Below, piece by piece: positions 1 through 10,943 of a stretch of DNA of 64,000 bases. Under the pieces are notes generated by a model, which worked only from the letters and a program-made list of their open reading frames with translations, had not been told where the DNA came from and did not search any database. The stretch is from Henckelia pumila (Eukaryota; Streptophyta; Magnoliopsida; Lamiales; Gesneriaceae). Location of the stretch: positions 149,744,861-149,808,860 of the forward strand of contig NC_133122.1 in assembly GCF_033568475.1 (NCBI RefSeq). The letters are read 5' to 3'. The stretch's first letter is position 1; every line of letters begins with the position of its first letter. The translations under genes were made by a program, and so were the position numbers.

Positions 1-973
1 ACGTTCTCACTATATATTCCAACGAAGGATTCCCTTCTCCCTTATTCGCATAAGAAAATTTTTCATGGTTACGCAATTCAAGATGATAAGAATTTGGGAA
101 AGGGGTACTTCGATATCCTCCATAGCCTCTGGTGTTAATGTATTGCGCCTCGTCAGGAGTGTGTGTCTATGCAATAGAGGCCGCCTTACCTTCAAAATTT
201 CCAGTGCTTATAGCCGCTATCTGTAAAGTCAATGCCGATAGTTGAGCATATATAAACGTGAGAGGATCCACTGCATAGACTCCGGCTGATTTCTGTATGC
301 CAGCTCGTTCAGTCGGCCACTGAAAGCTGTTAATAGTCATCTGTTCCAGCATCTCATACGCCTGAGCCAGATCCTTCGCAAATATTGTACCTCCAACTGC
401 AGAATCTACTTACATCCTCGTAGGCGTGTTCAGACCATTGTAAAACCACTCAATCTGCTCCCAGTCTGCAAAATTATGGTTAGGACAACGTCTTAATAAA
501 TCCTTATACCTTTCCCACGCCTAACATAATTGTTTTGAATCAAGCTTCCTGAAGGTACTGATCTCGATCTTCAGTTGGGTGGATTTGGCAGGTGGAAAGT
601 ACTTCGTAAGAAATTTTACTGTCATTTCCTCCCATGTAGTAATGCTTTCCAACGACAGTGATTGTAACCAACTCCTTTCCTAGTCCCTGAGAGAGAAAAG
701 AAACAACTGTAAACGTATAATATCCTCAGAAACACCATTCATCTTTACCGTATCAGTAATTTCCAAGAAAGTCAGCAGGTGTAGATGAGGATCAGCTGTG
801 ACGCTCCCGTTGAACTGGTTCTGTTGAACAATGTTGATCAACGATGGTTTTAGCTCGAAGTTATTGGCATTTATCGTCCCTCGAGCGATTCCAGAATAGT
901 GAGCCTGGATCGTCGGCCTGCAGTGATCTCTGATTGGCACCAAGGGAGTCTGATTTGCATTCTCTTCAGCCAT
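1..973 (-). pseudogene. gag remnant of the outer Athila-type Ty3/gypsy element
   Basis: Reading the minus strand from about 973 leftwards gives an Athila-type capsid protein. It starts MAEENANQTP and includes FLEITDTVKMNGVSEDIIRL and a FSLRD motif of the Retrotrans_gag family. After in-frame stops it continues with TTWEEMTVKFLTKYFPPAKS, AWERYKDLLRRCPNH and a YEMLEQMTIN segment. At least three stops interrupt it (near 680, 520 and 400), so it is dead. The rest of the element lies left of the window. Its primer site (1188-1204) and LTR (1212-1246 plus 12419-13856) lie to the right, as expected for a minus-strand element. The same motifs occur in the gag of the inner element at 10.0-10.7 kb, but the sequences are clearly diverged, so these are two families or two old branches of one. 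Confidence 0.85.
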
Positions 974-1187
974 TCTCTGTAATTCTTCTCTTCTCAGACG
1001 TCTCAGTGCTCTTGCAGTGTGTTCGATCTACGGATCAAACAGTAGAGAATTAGAACTTTGGGATCTTCGCATACACTGCAAGTAAGAAGAATTAAAATCA
1101 ATTAGCACTTAAAAATAAAATAAAAAAAACTCTAAATTAAAATCTAGACTAATTGGTAACAAAACTAAAATAAAATCAAATATTTAC

Positions 1188-1204
1188 TCCCCGACAGCGG
1201 CACC
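1188..1204 (-). other. Primer binding site of outer Athila element (tRNA-Asp type)
   Basis: The plus strand reads CCCCGACAGCGGCACCA. Its complement is a slightly decayed match to the plant tRNA-Asp 3' end (the intact form, CCCCGGCAACGGCGCCA, is present at 10921-10937). It lies 7 bp from the TG that opens the outer LTR at 1212, the same arrangement as in the inner element. Confidence 0.75.
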
Positions 1205-1241
1205 AAGAACTTGTTGCGAAATTTACGCTCACAAGCGCACG

Positions 1242-1246
1242 ATTGT
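1242..1246. repeat. Target site duplication ATTGT (left copy) of inner Athila element
   Basis: ATTGT at 1242-1246 is repeated at 12414-12418, exactly flanking the TGAT...ATCA ends of the inner element. Both copies belong to the outer LTR, which reads through once the insert is removed. Confidence 0.93.
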
Positions 1247-2634
1247 TGATCGAGCAAATACTAACACTTAAAATCAATATAAATATCTCTCAAATATGCT
1301 CAAAATTATCGCAAGTGCACGAATCAAGTTATATTAAAGTGTACTGAGTACGAGTATCGTCCTCAGGGACTATGTCGCAATAATTCGATTATTTTACTCC
1401 TCTACCCAAAGTAACGAAAATTGATGATTGATTATACTAAAGTTATAAATTAATGAATTCAACTTAAAACGCTTGAAAATAAAATAAATAACAAAAGCAA
1501 CTTTTTAGAATAGAGAAATATAATATGAGAATATTTTGCTGAAATCTCGATTCACCTTCCCTCTAATTAAACTGAACGATTGAAATTTACTTTTATACAC
1601 ATAAATTTGACAGGAATTCCTGATATATCGACACTCTCTCTCGATTTTATGCCAAACTAATTCAAGTTAATGAAACAATTAAATCTCTTTAATTATTTAT
1701 CATTACTGATTGCTTTGCGTTTTTTGAATTCCTTCAACTTTCAACCTGATGGTCTATGGTTATCAACATGTACTAAATATCGTATCTCTATGCATATTTT
1801 AAGTCCATGGATTGTGTCACTCGTCCTAATCATGAATTTATCTCTCGATAAAAATTCACAACATACGAATCTATGCTAAAGTTAGCTACTCCTCAACATA
1901 GAATAATAAATCATGACAAAATCAAATATTAGCATAAAGTAAACTCAATTCGTCCAACTATTTCAATCACACAAATGTGTTTCGGGGTTCGGATCCCCTA
2001 AATTCCAACAAAATAATGTTTAACTACTATAACTCTTAATAAAAATTAATCTAACAATGTTTTCAACATAAAAATTTAAAGTTTGGAAGAGAAGAAAACT
2101 CAAAACAAGCCGAGCAATCTTCCAATCCTTTCACAGCCGCCGTGCTTGTTCTTCTGGGTGTCGAACCCTCAAAACGTCTGAAAATCTTCTCTTTATATTG
2201 CCTCAAGAGTCCTTTCCTTTTAAAACACCCGAAATAACAATTTCCAAAATTATGCGGGAGCGCCCGAGCGGTAGAAAGTTGAAGCTTGGGCGCTCAGAAT
2301 TCCTCCACCTTACTGCCTTTGTTTCTCGAGCACGCGCTCGAGCGATAATAAAGTACCGCTCGGGCAATCATTTTCTGCCTATCTACTGATTTCTTGAGCA
2401 TGCCTGCGCTCGAGCTGCCAAATCTTGCAGCTCGAGCGCACCATGTTGATTCCCAAAAATATTGATTTTTTCTCATTTTCCTAATAAAGCAACCATAAAT
2501 CAAGAGGAGTGAACAAAACACAAAGAAAGACACTAAATGCAAACAAAATTAGATTCAAATGAACAAAATGACACGAAAAGAATGCAAAACACAAAGAAAC
2601 CAAAAAATAAAATACGGGAAAAAGACCCCTATCA
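1247..2634 (-). repeat. 3' LTR of inner Athila element
   Basis: Begins TGATCGAGC at 1247 and ends CCCCTATCA at 2634 on the plus strand; matches 10944-12413 along its length with scattered substitutions. It lacks the 97-bp duplication carried by the other LTR, which explains most of the 82-bp length difference. A minus-strand TATA-like AATATAAAG lies near 2192-2203, just downstream of a three-unit hairpin array (2258-2439). Confidence 0.93.
2258..2439. repeat. GC-rich hairpin array, three units (LTR U3)
   Basis: Palindromic units lie at 2258-2295, 2334-2365 and 2406-2439, starting 76 and 72 bp apart. Each has arms of the type GCGCTCGAGCKG around a short A/T loop, for example GCGCTCGAGCTGCC / GGCAGCTCGAGCGC in the third. 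The first two are partly decayed. The array sits upstream of the minus-strand TATA box. Confidence 0.9.
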
Positions 2635-2647
2635 ACCTCCCCAAACT
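2635..2647 (-). other. Polypurine tract of inner Athila element
   Basis: Plus-strand ACCTCCCCAAACT (minus AGTTTGGGGAGGT) directly abuts the 3' LTR, as required for plus-strand DNA priming. Confidence 0.8.
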
Positions 2648-3049
2648 AACCTTTTGCTCGCCCTCGAGCAAAATAGGTGAAAACTAGAATGCAAATACAA
2701 CACAAAACATAAACAAGACACAACAACTATGGATAAACTCATATTTTCCAAGCCTCAGATATTTCATTGCCTTACATTAAATTCATAGTGCGCTCTTCAG
2801 ATTTCATGTGAATGTGAGTGTGTGGATAGTGGCTCCAGTGTTATGCACCTCGAAGAAATTCAGTTTACTTGGAATATAAGATCTAAATGACATATCATGG
2901 TAAATTTACCTCTTAAACACCCGTTCTCTCAGTTATGTCCTCCACCTTTTCACCTCCTTTGGAATTTCCAAAAGAACTAGTTAACAATGAATGATCCATA
3001 GATATTAATTACGCACCATCGAATTTTACATCCGATAAATTTTTAATCA

Positions 3050-3347
3050 CATTTGGTCCGCAAACTTAGCTATGATTTAAGGATTAGAATTTAAATCCCA
3101 AATCAATCCCGGATGGAATTTAAAAAAAAAATTCATACCCCATTTAACCCGCGGACTTAGCTATAATTTTTGATAGGATTCAGATTTCAATCCCCTCGTC
3201 TATAGCCCGGATGGAGTATCTTTGTTAAAAATTGGATTTCTTTTTGCAAGAAATCAGTTTTTCATGCCCCATTTAAATCCGCAAACTTAGCTGTGATTTA
3301 GGGATTAGGATTTCAATCCCTAAATCAAAGCCCGGATGGAACATTAA
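3050..3347. repeat. Three tandem ~90-130 bp repeats in Athila 3' non-coding region
   Basis: Units start near 3050, 3141 and 3270. Each contains CCGCAAACTTAGCTATGATTT or a close variant, a stretch like GGATTAGGATTTCAATCCC, and ends near CCCGGATGGA. No coding potential is visible. The surrounding 2648-3846 stretch is otherwise featureless non-coding internal sequence. Confidence 0.75.
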
Positions 3348-3846
3348 AAAAAATTTACGGGTGCGCTATGAATCATTCACTTTCCAAAGTCATCAATGCA
3401 TTAGTAGATTCAACTAAAATCACAAGGTATTACATCGAGTTCGAAAAAACCTTAGTGTCGTGCAATGATCTAGACACATAAATTTTGTCTTTCTTAGTGC
3501 ATTTCACCGGTTGAACTATAGTGCAAATGAATGTTCACAATCAATCCAAAGGTTTATTATTTCAAGGCTATAATTTAAAATTTTTTTCCTATGGATCATC
3601 ACTGGCTTTTATGAATTCATCCACAGACAGCATGCATTACACGACACAAAAACACCGAAACAGACAGAATTCAAGAAAAATTAAAAGACACCCTTCCCAA
3701 ACTTAGAAATGATCATGATCCTCAATGCTAAATAAACCACAAGACAATCCTAAAAACACGGAGAATGAAAACAGAACTTATGATGAAAAAAACACAAAAC
3801 AACATAAACAAATAAAACAAAACACAAAATCCCCTGATCAGTGGTC

Positions 3847-4978
3847 CTAGTCGTCGCCAGCTGGATCTTCATCTGAATCATCAGAAAGTTCACGGATGGG
3901 TGCAGCATATTGGAAGCGAAACGGCGGTGGATACGGTGGTGGTGCTGGAAAGTCCGTCGGATTCAAGCCGGCGTTAGAGAGCAATCCTCGCAGCATAGCG
4001 TTCGTCGACTCCTGATGAGCAAAATTAATGTTCTGGCATTCATTTTGATATTGAGCCCAGACAGATAATTCATTGATTGTCTTTGTACTAGAGCGACGAC
4101 TGGGTGAAGGCTTTGGTACGTGCCTCGAAGATTGACCAGCCCCAGAACTTGCCTGTCTGCTCGATGTGAATGCTTTTTTTTTTTTTTTACAGTCCTCTTT
4201 GTCCTCACAATGGAATCGTCCATATCTTGCATGGGATGTTGCCATTATTCATCGTCTCTAATAATTACTCCAGCTTGCACACAAAGTGCGGAAACAATGG
4301 ACGAAAAGAACAAGCCAATGTTTGGTGTGCGGATGGACGTATACAACTCCTTGTTAATGAGTTGGCTGACATTAATCGACCAGTGCTTGTGTAAGGCAAA
4401 CAACAAAATCGCCCAGCTAGTCACCACGTCATTCGTGTGGGATACCGACATCATTCTATGAGTCAAAAAAGCATACCATATTGTCGGTTCCATCCTTAAA
4501 ATTTTTTATTTAAACGATAAAAATTTTACCGGGTCCTTCCACATGTTACCATCATAACACAATTCAATAGAGAAAAGATTCAAATCAGGACTAGCCTTAA
4601 ACGCCTAAAATTGGTGGTCATCGACGCGGGTGTTTGCAATAAGGCATTAATAGTTTCTGGGTCAAACGAAACCAACTTACCCCTAACAAAAGCTTTGCTA
4701 TCGGTTCTCTCTGGGGCGTTGGCATAAAATTCCCTCACCAAAGGCACGACAGTGGCTTGAGGTTGGCGGCAAAATTCAGTCCAGCCACGTTGAGTGGTGC
4801 CGAGAGAGACGATGCGTACCTCTGATAAATCGATTCCTCTCTTGGGGATCGGATTCCTATTGAGCTTGGCTGCTTTGTAACGTGCTTTGGCTTCTTCAAA
4901 GATGAATTTTCAGTCTATGATGTTGGAGGAGGAAGAGGAGGCCCGGGATGAGGCGATTTTTGCTTTCTTTGGTGCCAT
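3847..4978 (-). pseudogene. Env-position ORF of Athila element (plant transposon protein domain), broken
   Basis: The minus strand from ATG at 4978 reads MAPKKAKIASSRASSSS, a TGA after about 22 codons, then KFIFEEAKARYKAAKLNRNP, GIDLSEVRIVSLGTTQRGW, VPLVREFYANAPERTDSKAF and VRGKLVSFDPETINALL before another stop near 4580. This pattern (RGW...P.VREFYAN..., VRGK.VSF....IN) resembles the plant-transposon-protein domain often found downstream of pol in Athila-type elements. The 3' part is an open stretch (4245-3847) with a poly-lysine run coded by a homopolymer, a proline-rich segment and an acidic tail (SDDSDEDPAGDD). I see no signal peptide or transmembrane segment, so nothing supports a real envelope protein. 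A hairpin array lies just upstream at 5143-5395. Confidence 0.7.
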
Positions 4979-5142
4979 CTAGACCTGGATTTGAGAAATG
5001 GTGGAGTATTACCTGCGATTGTGAGGAGAAAAGGTGAGATTGAGAGGAAGGGGAAAGAGGCGTAGGGTTTAGAATGAGATAAGGATAGAGATTTTATGAA
5101 AGAGGAAAGGGAATCGGGGTGTTAAAAAAAAAACTGCGCGAT

Positions 5143-5395
5143 GCGCTCGGGCTGCAAGATTTGGCAGCCCGAGCGCACCCCCTTTTTTTAAAAAAGTGCG
5201 AGACAGTGGATTTGGGCACTCGGGCTGCAATATTTGGCAGCCCGAGCGCACTCCCTTTTGAACTAAACAGTGCGGGGCAGTTAATTTGGGCTCTCGGGCT
5301 GCAAGATTTAGCAGCCCGAGCGCACACCTGTTTGAAAAAAAATTGTGAAACCTGTGCACTTTCTTGCTCGGGCGGCAATAATTAACCGCCCAAGC
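5143..5395. repeat. GC-rich hairpin array, four units, internal to Athila element
   Basis: Units at 5143-5176, 5216-5249, 5290-5323 and 5366-5395 start 73, 74 and 76 bp apart. The first is near perfect: GCGCTCGGGCTGC, loop AAGATTTG, GCAGCCCGAGCGC. Spacers share wording such as CACCCCCTTTT and GTGCGGGGCAGTTAATTTGGG. The array lies between the end of pol and the start of the third ORF, upstream of that ORF on the minus strand. Confidence 0.92.
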
Positions 5396-5653
5396 TACTC
5401 ATTTTTTTTTCGAAATAAGAAAAGCAAAATTGGCTAAAATGGAATGAACAGAAGGAAGAAAAATGTCTCGGGCAAAAATAAATTAAATAAAAGAGAGTAG
5501 TTCTCAATTTAGAGTCTAGAGCTCGACTGTTCTCCTCCCCAAACTAGTCTTGATCAGTCAGTATGGTGATGACTGGCATGGAATCGACATCACCTCCCAC
5601 ATAATGTTTTAGCCTCTGAGCATTGACTGTGAAAAACTCGTTTCTTGCATCTT

Positions 5654-6952
5654 TTATCTCAATGGCCCCAATGGATACACCCTAGTGATTTTGTAGGGGC
5701 TAGACCACCTAGACTTCAATTTTCCTAGAAAGAGCCTCAACCGGGAGTTAAATAACAGGACATCGTCTCCGTCTTTGAATTCTCTATGGCGAATTCGTCT
5801 ATCATGTATCCTCTTAGTCCGCTCTTTGTAAGATATCGTCATATCGTATGCGTGATCTCGAAACTCCTCTAATTGGTTCAGCTCAAGAAATCTCTTCTCA
5901 CCTGCAGCAGCGAATTCAAAATTTAATGCATTGATAGCCCAATATGCTCTATGCTCTAAATCAACTGGCAAATGACATGCCTTACCAAACAACAATCTAT
6001 ATAGTGAAGTGCCGATAGGAGTTTTAAATGATGTTCTATAGGCCCATAAAGCATCATCAAGTCGAAGTGCCCAATATTTTCTGTTTGTACTCACACTCTT
6101 TTTCAAAATTTGTTTAATTTCTCGATTGGACACTTCTACTTGGTCACTTGTTTGAGGATGATAGGGTGTAGAAACCTTGTGTTTGACACCATATTTTTTC
6201 AAAAGTTTTTCAAAGAGTTTGTTGCAAAAGTGGGTGCCACCATCACTAATAATTGCACGAGGTGTACCAAATCGGTTAAAAATGTTTTTCTTCAAACATT
6301 TTATGACCACCCGTGCATCATTAGTTGCAAAAGCTTCAGCCTCTATCCATTTAGAAACATAATCGACGGCGACCAAAATGTATTTTTTTGTAAAAGAATT
6401 CGAAAATGGTCCCATAAAGTCGATTCCCCAAGCATCAAATATCTCACACTCAATAATATTATTCAATGGCATTTAATGACGGTTTGAGATATTACCTGTA
6501 TGCTGAAATCTATCACAAGAAAGGACATAAGCACGAGCATCCTTAAAAATATTTGGCCAATAAAAGCCACATTCAAGTACCTTTTCTGCTGTCTTTATTG
6601 GCCCATTTTGGCATCCTACCTCACGATCATGACAATGACTGAGGATACTTCTCATTTCAGCTTCCGCCACACATCTCCATATCATATAGTCAGCACAAAC
6701 TTTAAACAGAAAGGGCTCTTCCCAAAAATAATGTTTGACATCTAACATAAAATTTTTCTTTTGATGAAAAGATAAGTTATGTGGAAGTGTGCCCGTGACC
6801 AAGTAATTTTCAAAATTAGCATACCAAGGTGATTTTTCTATGGCAAACAACTGTTCATCAGGAAACCAATCATCTATTTCCTCAGTATCATTATGTGAAC
6901 TCTCAGGAATGCATTTTAGTCTAGACAAGTGAACTGCTACAAAATTTTCCAC
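5654..6952 (-). pseudogene. Integrase region of Athila pol
   Basis: The minus strand encodes a zinc-binding N-terminal part (VENFVAVHLSRLKC...EKVLECGFYWPNIFKDA...CDRFQHTGN), then a stop after SNRH at 6473, then the catalytic core. In the open segment from 6472 the DDE residues are visible: Asp18 (WGIDFMGPF), Asp77 (ISDGGTHF) and Glu113 ([10 protein letters not shown]), with the normal 35-residue spacing. A DNA-binding tail follows ([23 protein letters not shown]). The core residues survive, but the stop separates them from the zinc domain, and the upstream RNase H also carries stops. Confidence 0.88.
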
Positions 6953-7519
6953 TCATTTCTTATCCTTTATTTCTAAATCAAATTATTGTAATAGCAGTAT
7001 CCACCTAATTAACCGAGGTTTTGCATCTTTCTTAGCCAATAATTGTCTTATTGCAGAGTGATCGGTTTATACAGTGATTTTTGAAAGCACAAGGTATGAA
7101 TAAAATTTATCAAGTGCAAAGACTACAGCTAACAACTCCTTTTCAGTGGTAGCATAATTCAACTAAGCTTAATTTAAGGTTTGGCTAGCATAGTAAATAG
7201 TATGGAATACCTTGTCTATTCTTTGGCCAAGTACCGCTCCAACCACCGAGTTGTTGGCATCACACATAACCTCAAATGGAAGATCCCAATTCGGTGATGT
7301 CAGCACTGGTGTTGTAACTAATTTCTCTCTCAGAGTCTCGAATGCCTGCAAACAATGTGAGTCAAAGTCAAAAGGTGTATCCTTCATCAATAAAGAAGAC
7401 AGAGGTTTTGAAATTTTTGAAAAGTCTTTTATGAACCGCCGATAAAAACCAGCATTGCCTAGAAAACTTCTGACTCCCTTGATTGTCGTCGGTGGTGGTA
7501 AGTTCTGAATGACTTGCAC
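6953..7519 (-). pseudogene. RNase H region of Athila pol, frameshifted and stopped
   Basis: The minus-strand frame reads VIQNLPPPTTIKGVRSFLGN, FIKDFSKISKPLSSLL, LTSPNWDLPFEVMCDANN and IYYASQTLN, the usual connection and RNase H sequence after RT. It is in a different frame from the RT ORF, so a frameshift lies near 7500-7530. Stops follow at about 7168 and further on before the integrase (LNYATTEKELLAVVFALDKF is recognisable). Confidence 0.85.
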
Positions 7520-9075
7520 CTTGGCCTGTCTACCTCAATTCCTTGCTCAGATATGCGGTGCCCCAATACGATTCCTTCTCTTACCATGAAGTGACATTTC
7601 TCCCAATTTAGCACCAAGTTGGTTTCCTCGCATCTCATCAAAACAGTGTTTAGATTATTCAGACATGCATCAAAAGATTGACCAAAAATTGAAAAGTCGT
7701 CCATAAATATTTCTAAAAAAGTTTCAACCATGTCATGAAATATAGTCATCATGCATCTCTGAAAAGTCTCAGGAGCATTACACAGACCAAAATGCATACG
7801 TCTGTAAGCAAACGTACCATATGGGCAAGTAAATGTTGTTTTATCCTGATCTTCAGGTGCAATCGCAATTTGATTATACCCTGAATACCCATCTAGAAAA
7901 CAATAGAATTCATACCCAGCAAGTCTTTCTAGCATTTGGTCAATGAAGGGTAGGGTAAAATGATCCTTACGGGTTGCGTCATTCAGTTTCCTATAATCTA
8001 TACACACACGCCAACCTGTAACTGTCCTAGTAGGTATCAACTCATTATGCTCGTTCTTAATGACAATTATTCCCATTTTTTTTGGTACACATTGAACAGG
8101 AATCACCCATGCACTATCAAAAATTGGGTAAATAATACCTGCATCCAGAAGTTTTATTGTTTCAGCCTTCACTACCTCTTGCATTTTGGGATTCAATCTC
8201 CTCTGCGGTTGGACCAACGGGTTGATGTTCTCTTCCATTAAGATTTTATGCATGTAGATGGATGAATTGATTCCTTTGATATCTGCTACCTTCCAGGTGA
8301 ACACACTTTTGTGGCTTTTGAGAAAATCCAGTAGTTTGGTCTCCATTTCATCTGTCAAAGAAGAAGAAATTATTACAGGTAAATTTTCATTCTCACCAAG
8401 AAATACATATTTGAGATGAGTTTGCAGTGGTTTTAATTCAACAGTCGGTGGTTCTTCAAGACTGGGTTTTTGGAGTACTAAATCCTTCCGATCACCGAGA
8501 TTTTCGAGTTTAATCTTTCCATCTTTTCGCCACGACTGATTATCGTTCAAGTATGCAGTCATCTCTTCTCGTCCTACATGGATTTCATCCTCACAAAAAC
8601 TAGATACAAGTGCAGCTTCTAAAGGTTCCTGGAATGTATCCTGCACATAATTAAACAAAAGTGAGTCCACTGCATCTATTTGAAAACATTCATTATATTG
8701 TGAAAATTTAAGCGCATTAAACACATCAAAAGAAATTTTCTCCTCTCCCACTCCCAACAGTAGTTCTCCCTTTTGGACATCTATGAGTGCTTTTCCTGTT
8801 GCCAGGAAAGGTCTACCCAGAATAAGATGCATGTCCAAATCTTCTTCCATGTCAAGTACCACAAAATCCACCGGGAAGATGAATTTGTCTACTTTCACCA
8901 GTACATCTTCTATTATCCCTCTTGGATACTTTAGAGATCTGTCAGCCAATTGCAACGACATCCTGGTGGGTTTCGGCTCTCCCAAACTCAGTTTCTTGAA
9001 AACAGAATATGACATTAGATTTATGCTAGCACCTAAATCACACAAAGTTTTTTGAAAATACACATCATTAATCAT
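7459..9075 (-). pseudogene. Protease and reverse transcriptase of Athila pol
   Basis: A 538-residue open segment. The retropepsin site CDLGASINLMS is at residues 12-22. RT follows: VCIDYRKLN (about 357-365), FLDGYSGYNQIAI (393-405) and the catalytic FMDDF (457-461; Phe replaces the more usual Tyr/Phe-Val, and both Asp are kept). Wording such as IPTRTVTGWRVCIDYRKLN is diagnostic of the Athila lineage. The last ~20 residues are out of frame (CKSFRTYHHRR), marking a frameshift before RNase H. The reported first residue is only the edge of an open frame; gag lies immediately upstream. Confidence 0.92.
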
Positions 9076-10737
9076 GCAAGGGATAGAGAAACTCCCTGGA
9101 TCTTTTTGCTTTGGTGGGATCTTGCTGAACCAGTGCAGAGAAATTTCCTGTTAAACTGATCCTGGCATTCTCCTCCAATTTCCTCTTGTTGGAGAGAATC
9201 TCCTTCAAGAACTTAGCATAGCTGGGCATTTGCATCAGTGCGTCGGCAAAAGGGATGTTGATATTCAATTTCTTGAATACCTCTAGAAATTTTTTGCAAA
9301 CTGGGAGTCTAGCTTGGCTTTCTTGAGAGCTGAAGGAAAATGTGGTGGAATAACAACATTATTTTGTGATGTGTGTGGTTGTGTAGAAGTAAAAAACTTA
9401 CCTGCAGTTTTCTCCGGTACAGTATCTTCTGGCTCTTTCGCTTCTTGTCTTTCATATTCTATCCTCTTCCCACTTCTCAATTCAACTGTTTTTACCTGCT
9501 CTTTTGGATTTTTCTCTGTGTCGCTTGGAAAAGTACCTGGATCTCTGCTGGACATCGCTTTAGCCAATTGCCCTATCTGATTCTTCAATTTTTTTATCGA
9601 TGCATCCTGATTTTGCATTCTGATTTCAGTGGATGATATGAACTTTTGCATCATCTGTTCCATGCTTGAATTCTCCTCCTGATGTTGTTTTCCATCTTAT
9701 TCCCATATGGCCTATTATTCTGTCCTCCCCATGAAAAGTTTGGATGATGTTTCCACCCTGGATTATATGTATTTGAGAATGGATCATTCCTAGGGCGGTT
9801 TTGATTTCTCACATGGTTTACCATGCCTTCCTCCGGTTGATGCGATGGATTGCCCGTCTGACAATCTTTAGTGAAGTGCTCAGCACCACATTTCTCACAC
9901 CACACTTCTTGAATATGCATCGCAGAATGCCCTAAACTCAGCTCTTCAATCCTCTTATTCATGACCTCAAGCTGAGCTGCTACTGAAGTGAATGCATCAA
10001 CTTGATGAATTCCTGCGGATCTCCTGGCTGCACTTCTCTCTGACTAAGGATGATAACTACTAGATGCCATCTCCTCAATTAACTCATATCCATCCTCTGG
10101 TGATTTTCGTAATAAATTACCACCTGCAGCTGCATCTAACATGGTGCGATTAGAGTGAGTAAGACCATAATAAAAAATTTGTACCACAAGACCGTCTGGT
10201 AGTTGGTGATGTGGGCATCTCCTCAATAGATCTTTATAGCGCTCCCATGCTTCATAGAGTATTTCCTGTTCTCCTTGAGCAAATATTGTGATGTCAGCTC
10301 TTAGCTTCATCGATTTGGATGGTGGGAAGAATTTGGTGAGAAAAGCGTTTGCGAGATCATCCCAAGTGGTAATGAAACCTGCAGGTAGATTCGTTAGCCA
10401 TGATTTAGCCTTATCTCTTAATGAAAACGGGAATAAACGCAAAATGAATAGCGTCATCAGAAACTCCCTGCATCTTGAAAGTATCACAAATTTCTAGGAA
10501 ATTTGTAAGGTGAGAATATGGGTCATCGATCATCATCCTACCAAATTGGACTGTGTTTTGCACCATTTGAATGATAGCAGGCTTGATTTCAAAATGATTC
10601 GCTGCAATGGTTGGCCTGATGATGCTTGGTCTGGCATCGTCGATGGATGGCAAGGCGCAATCCATCAAAGATCTGTAGACAGGTGGTGTATTATTCTCAG
10701 CCTGTCCATCTAAACCTAGTCTTTCTTCGTCCGCCAT
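9068..10737 (-). pseudogene. gag of inner Athila element
   Basis: Starts with ATG at 10737 (MADEERLGLDGQ). The capsid region FLEICDTFKMQGVSDDAIHF is followed by a frameshift near 10440 and continues LFPFSLRDKAKSWLTNLPAG, TTWDDLANAFLTKFFPPSKS and MLDAAAGGNLLRK. After a stop at 10044 comes a zinc knuckle, CEKCGAEHFTKDC (CX2CX3HX4C), then charged linker segments (9663-9283) and a short piece (9268-9068) leading into protease. It contains at least one frameshift and more than one stop, so no full Gag can be made. Confidence 0.88.
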
Positions 10738-10920
10738 TGCTTCTTGTTGTAGCCTTCTTCTACTGCAAAAAGTTCATTCGATTTCTGATCAAAAGACACA
10801 AGTTCTGAATCAGGTGAATGTTGCATGCACTACTGGAGTATCCTGTAGTTCACAAATGATAATAGTGATTAAAATTGAAGTAGAGAAAATTAAACAAAAC
10901 AAATCAAAGTAATCAATAGT

Positions 10921-10937
10921 CCCCGGCAACGGCGCCA
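10921..10937 (-). other. Primer binding site, tRNA-Asp
   Basis: Plus strand CCCCGGCAACGGCGCCA is the 3' end of plant tRNA-Asp, so the minus strand carries TGGCGCCGTTGCCGGGG, six bases inside the 5' LTR (10944). It fits the Athila assignment. Confidence 0.92.
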
Positions 10938-10943
10938 AAAACT

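Noticed and set aside
2294-2542. Open frames with ARAARFGSSSAG-type repeats here and at 5069-5385, 11986-12321, 27257-27493 and 59951-60212
   Set aside because: They are translations of the GC-rich hairpin arrays in LTR or non-coding element sequence; the same text appears in several frames and on both strands.
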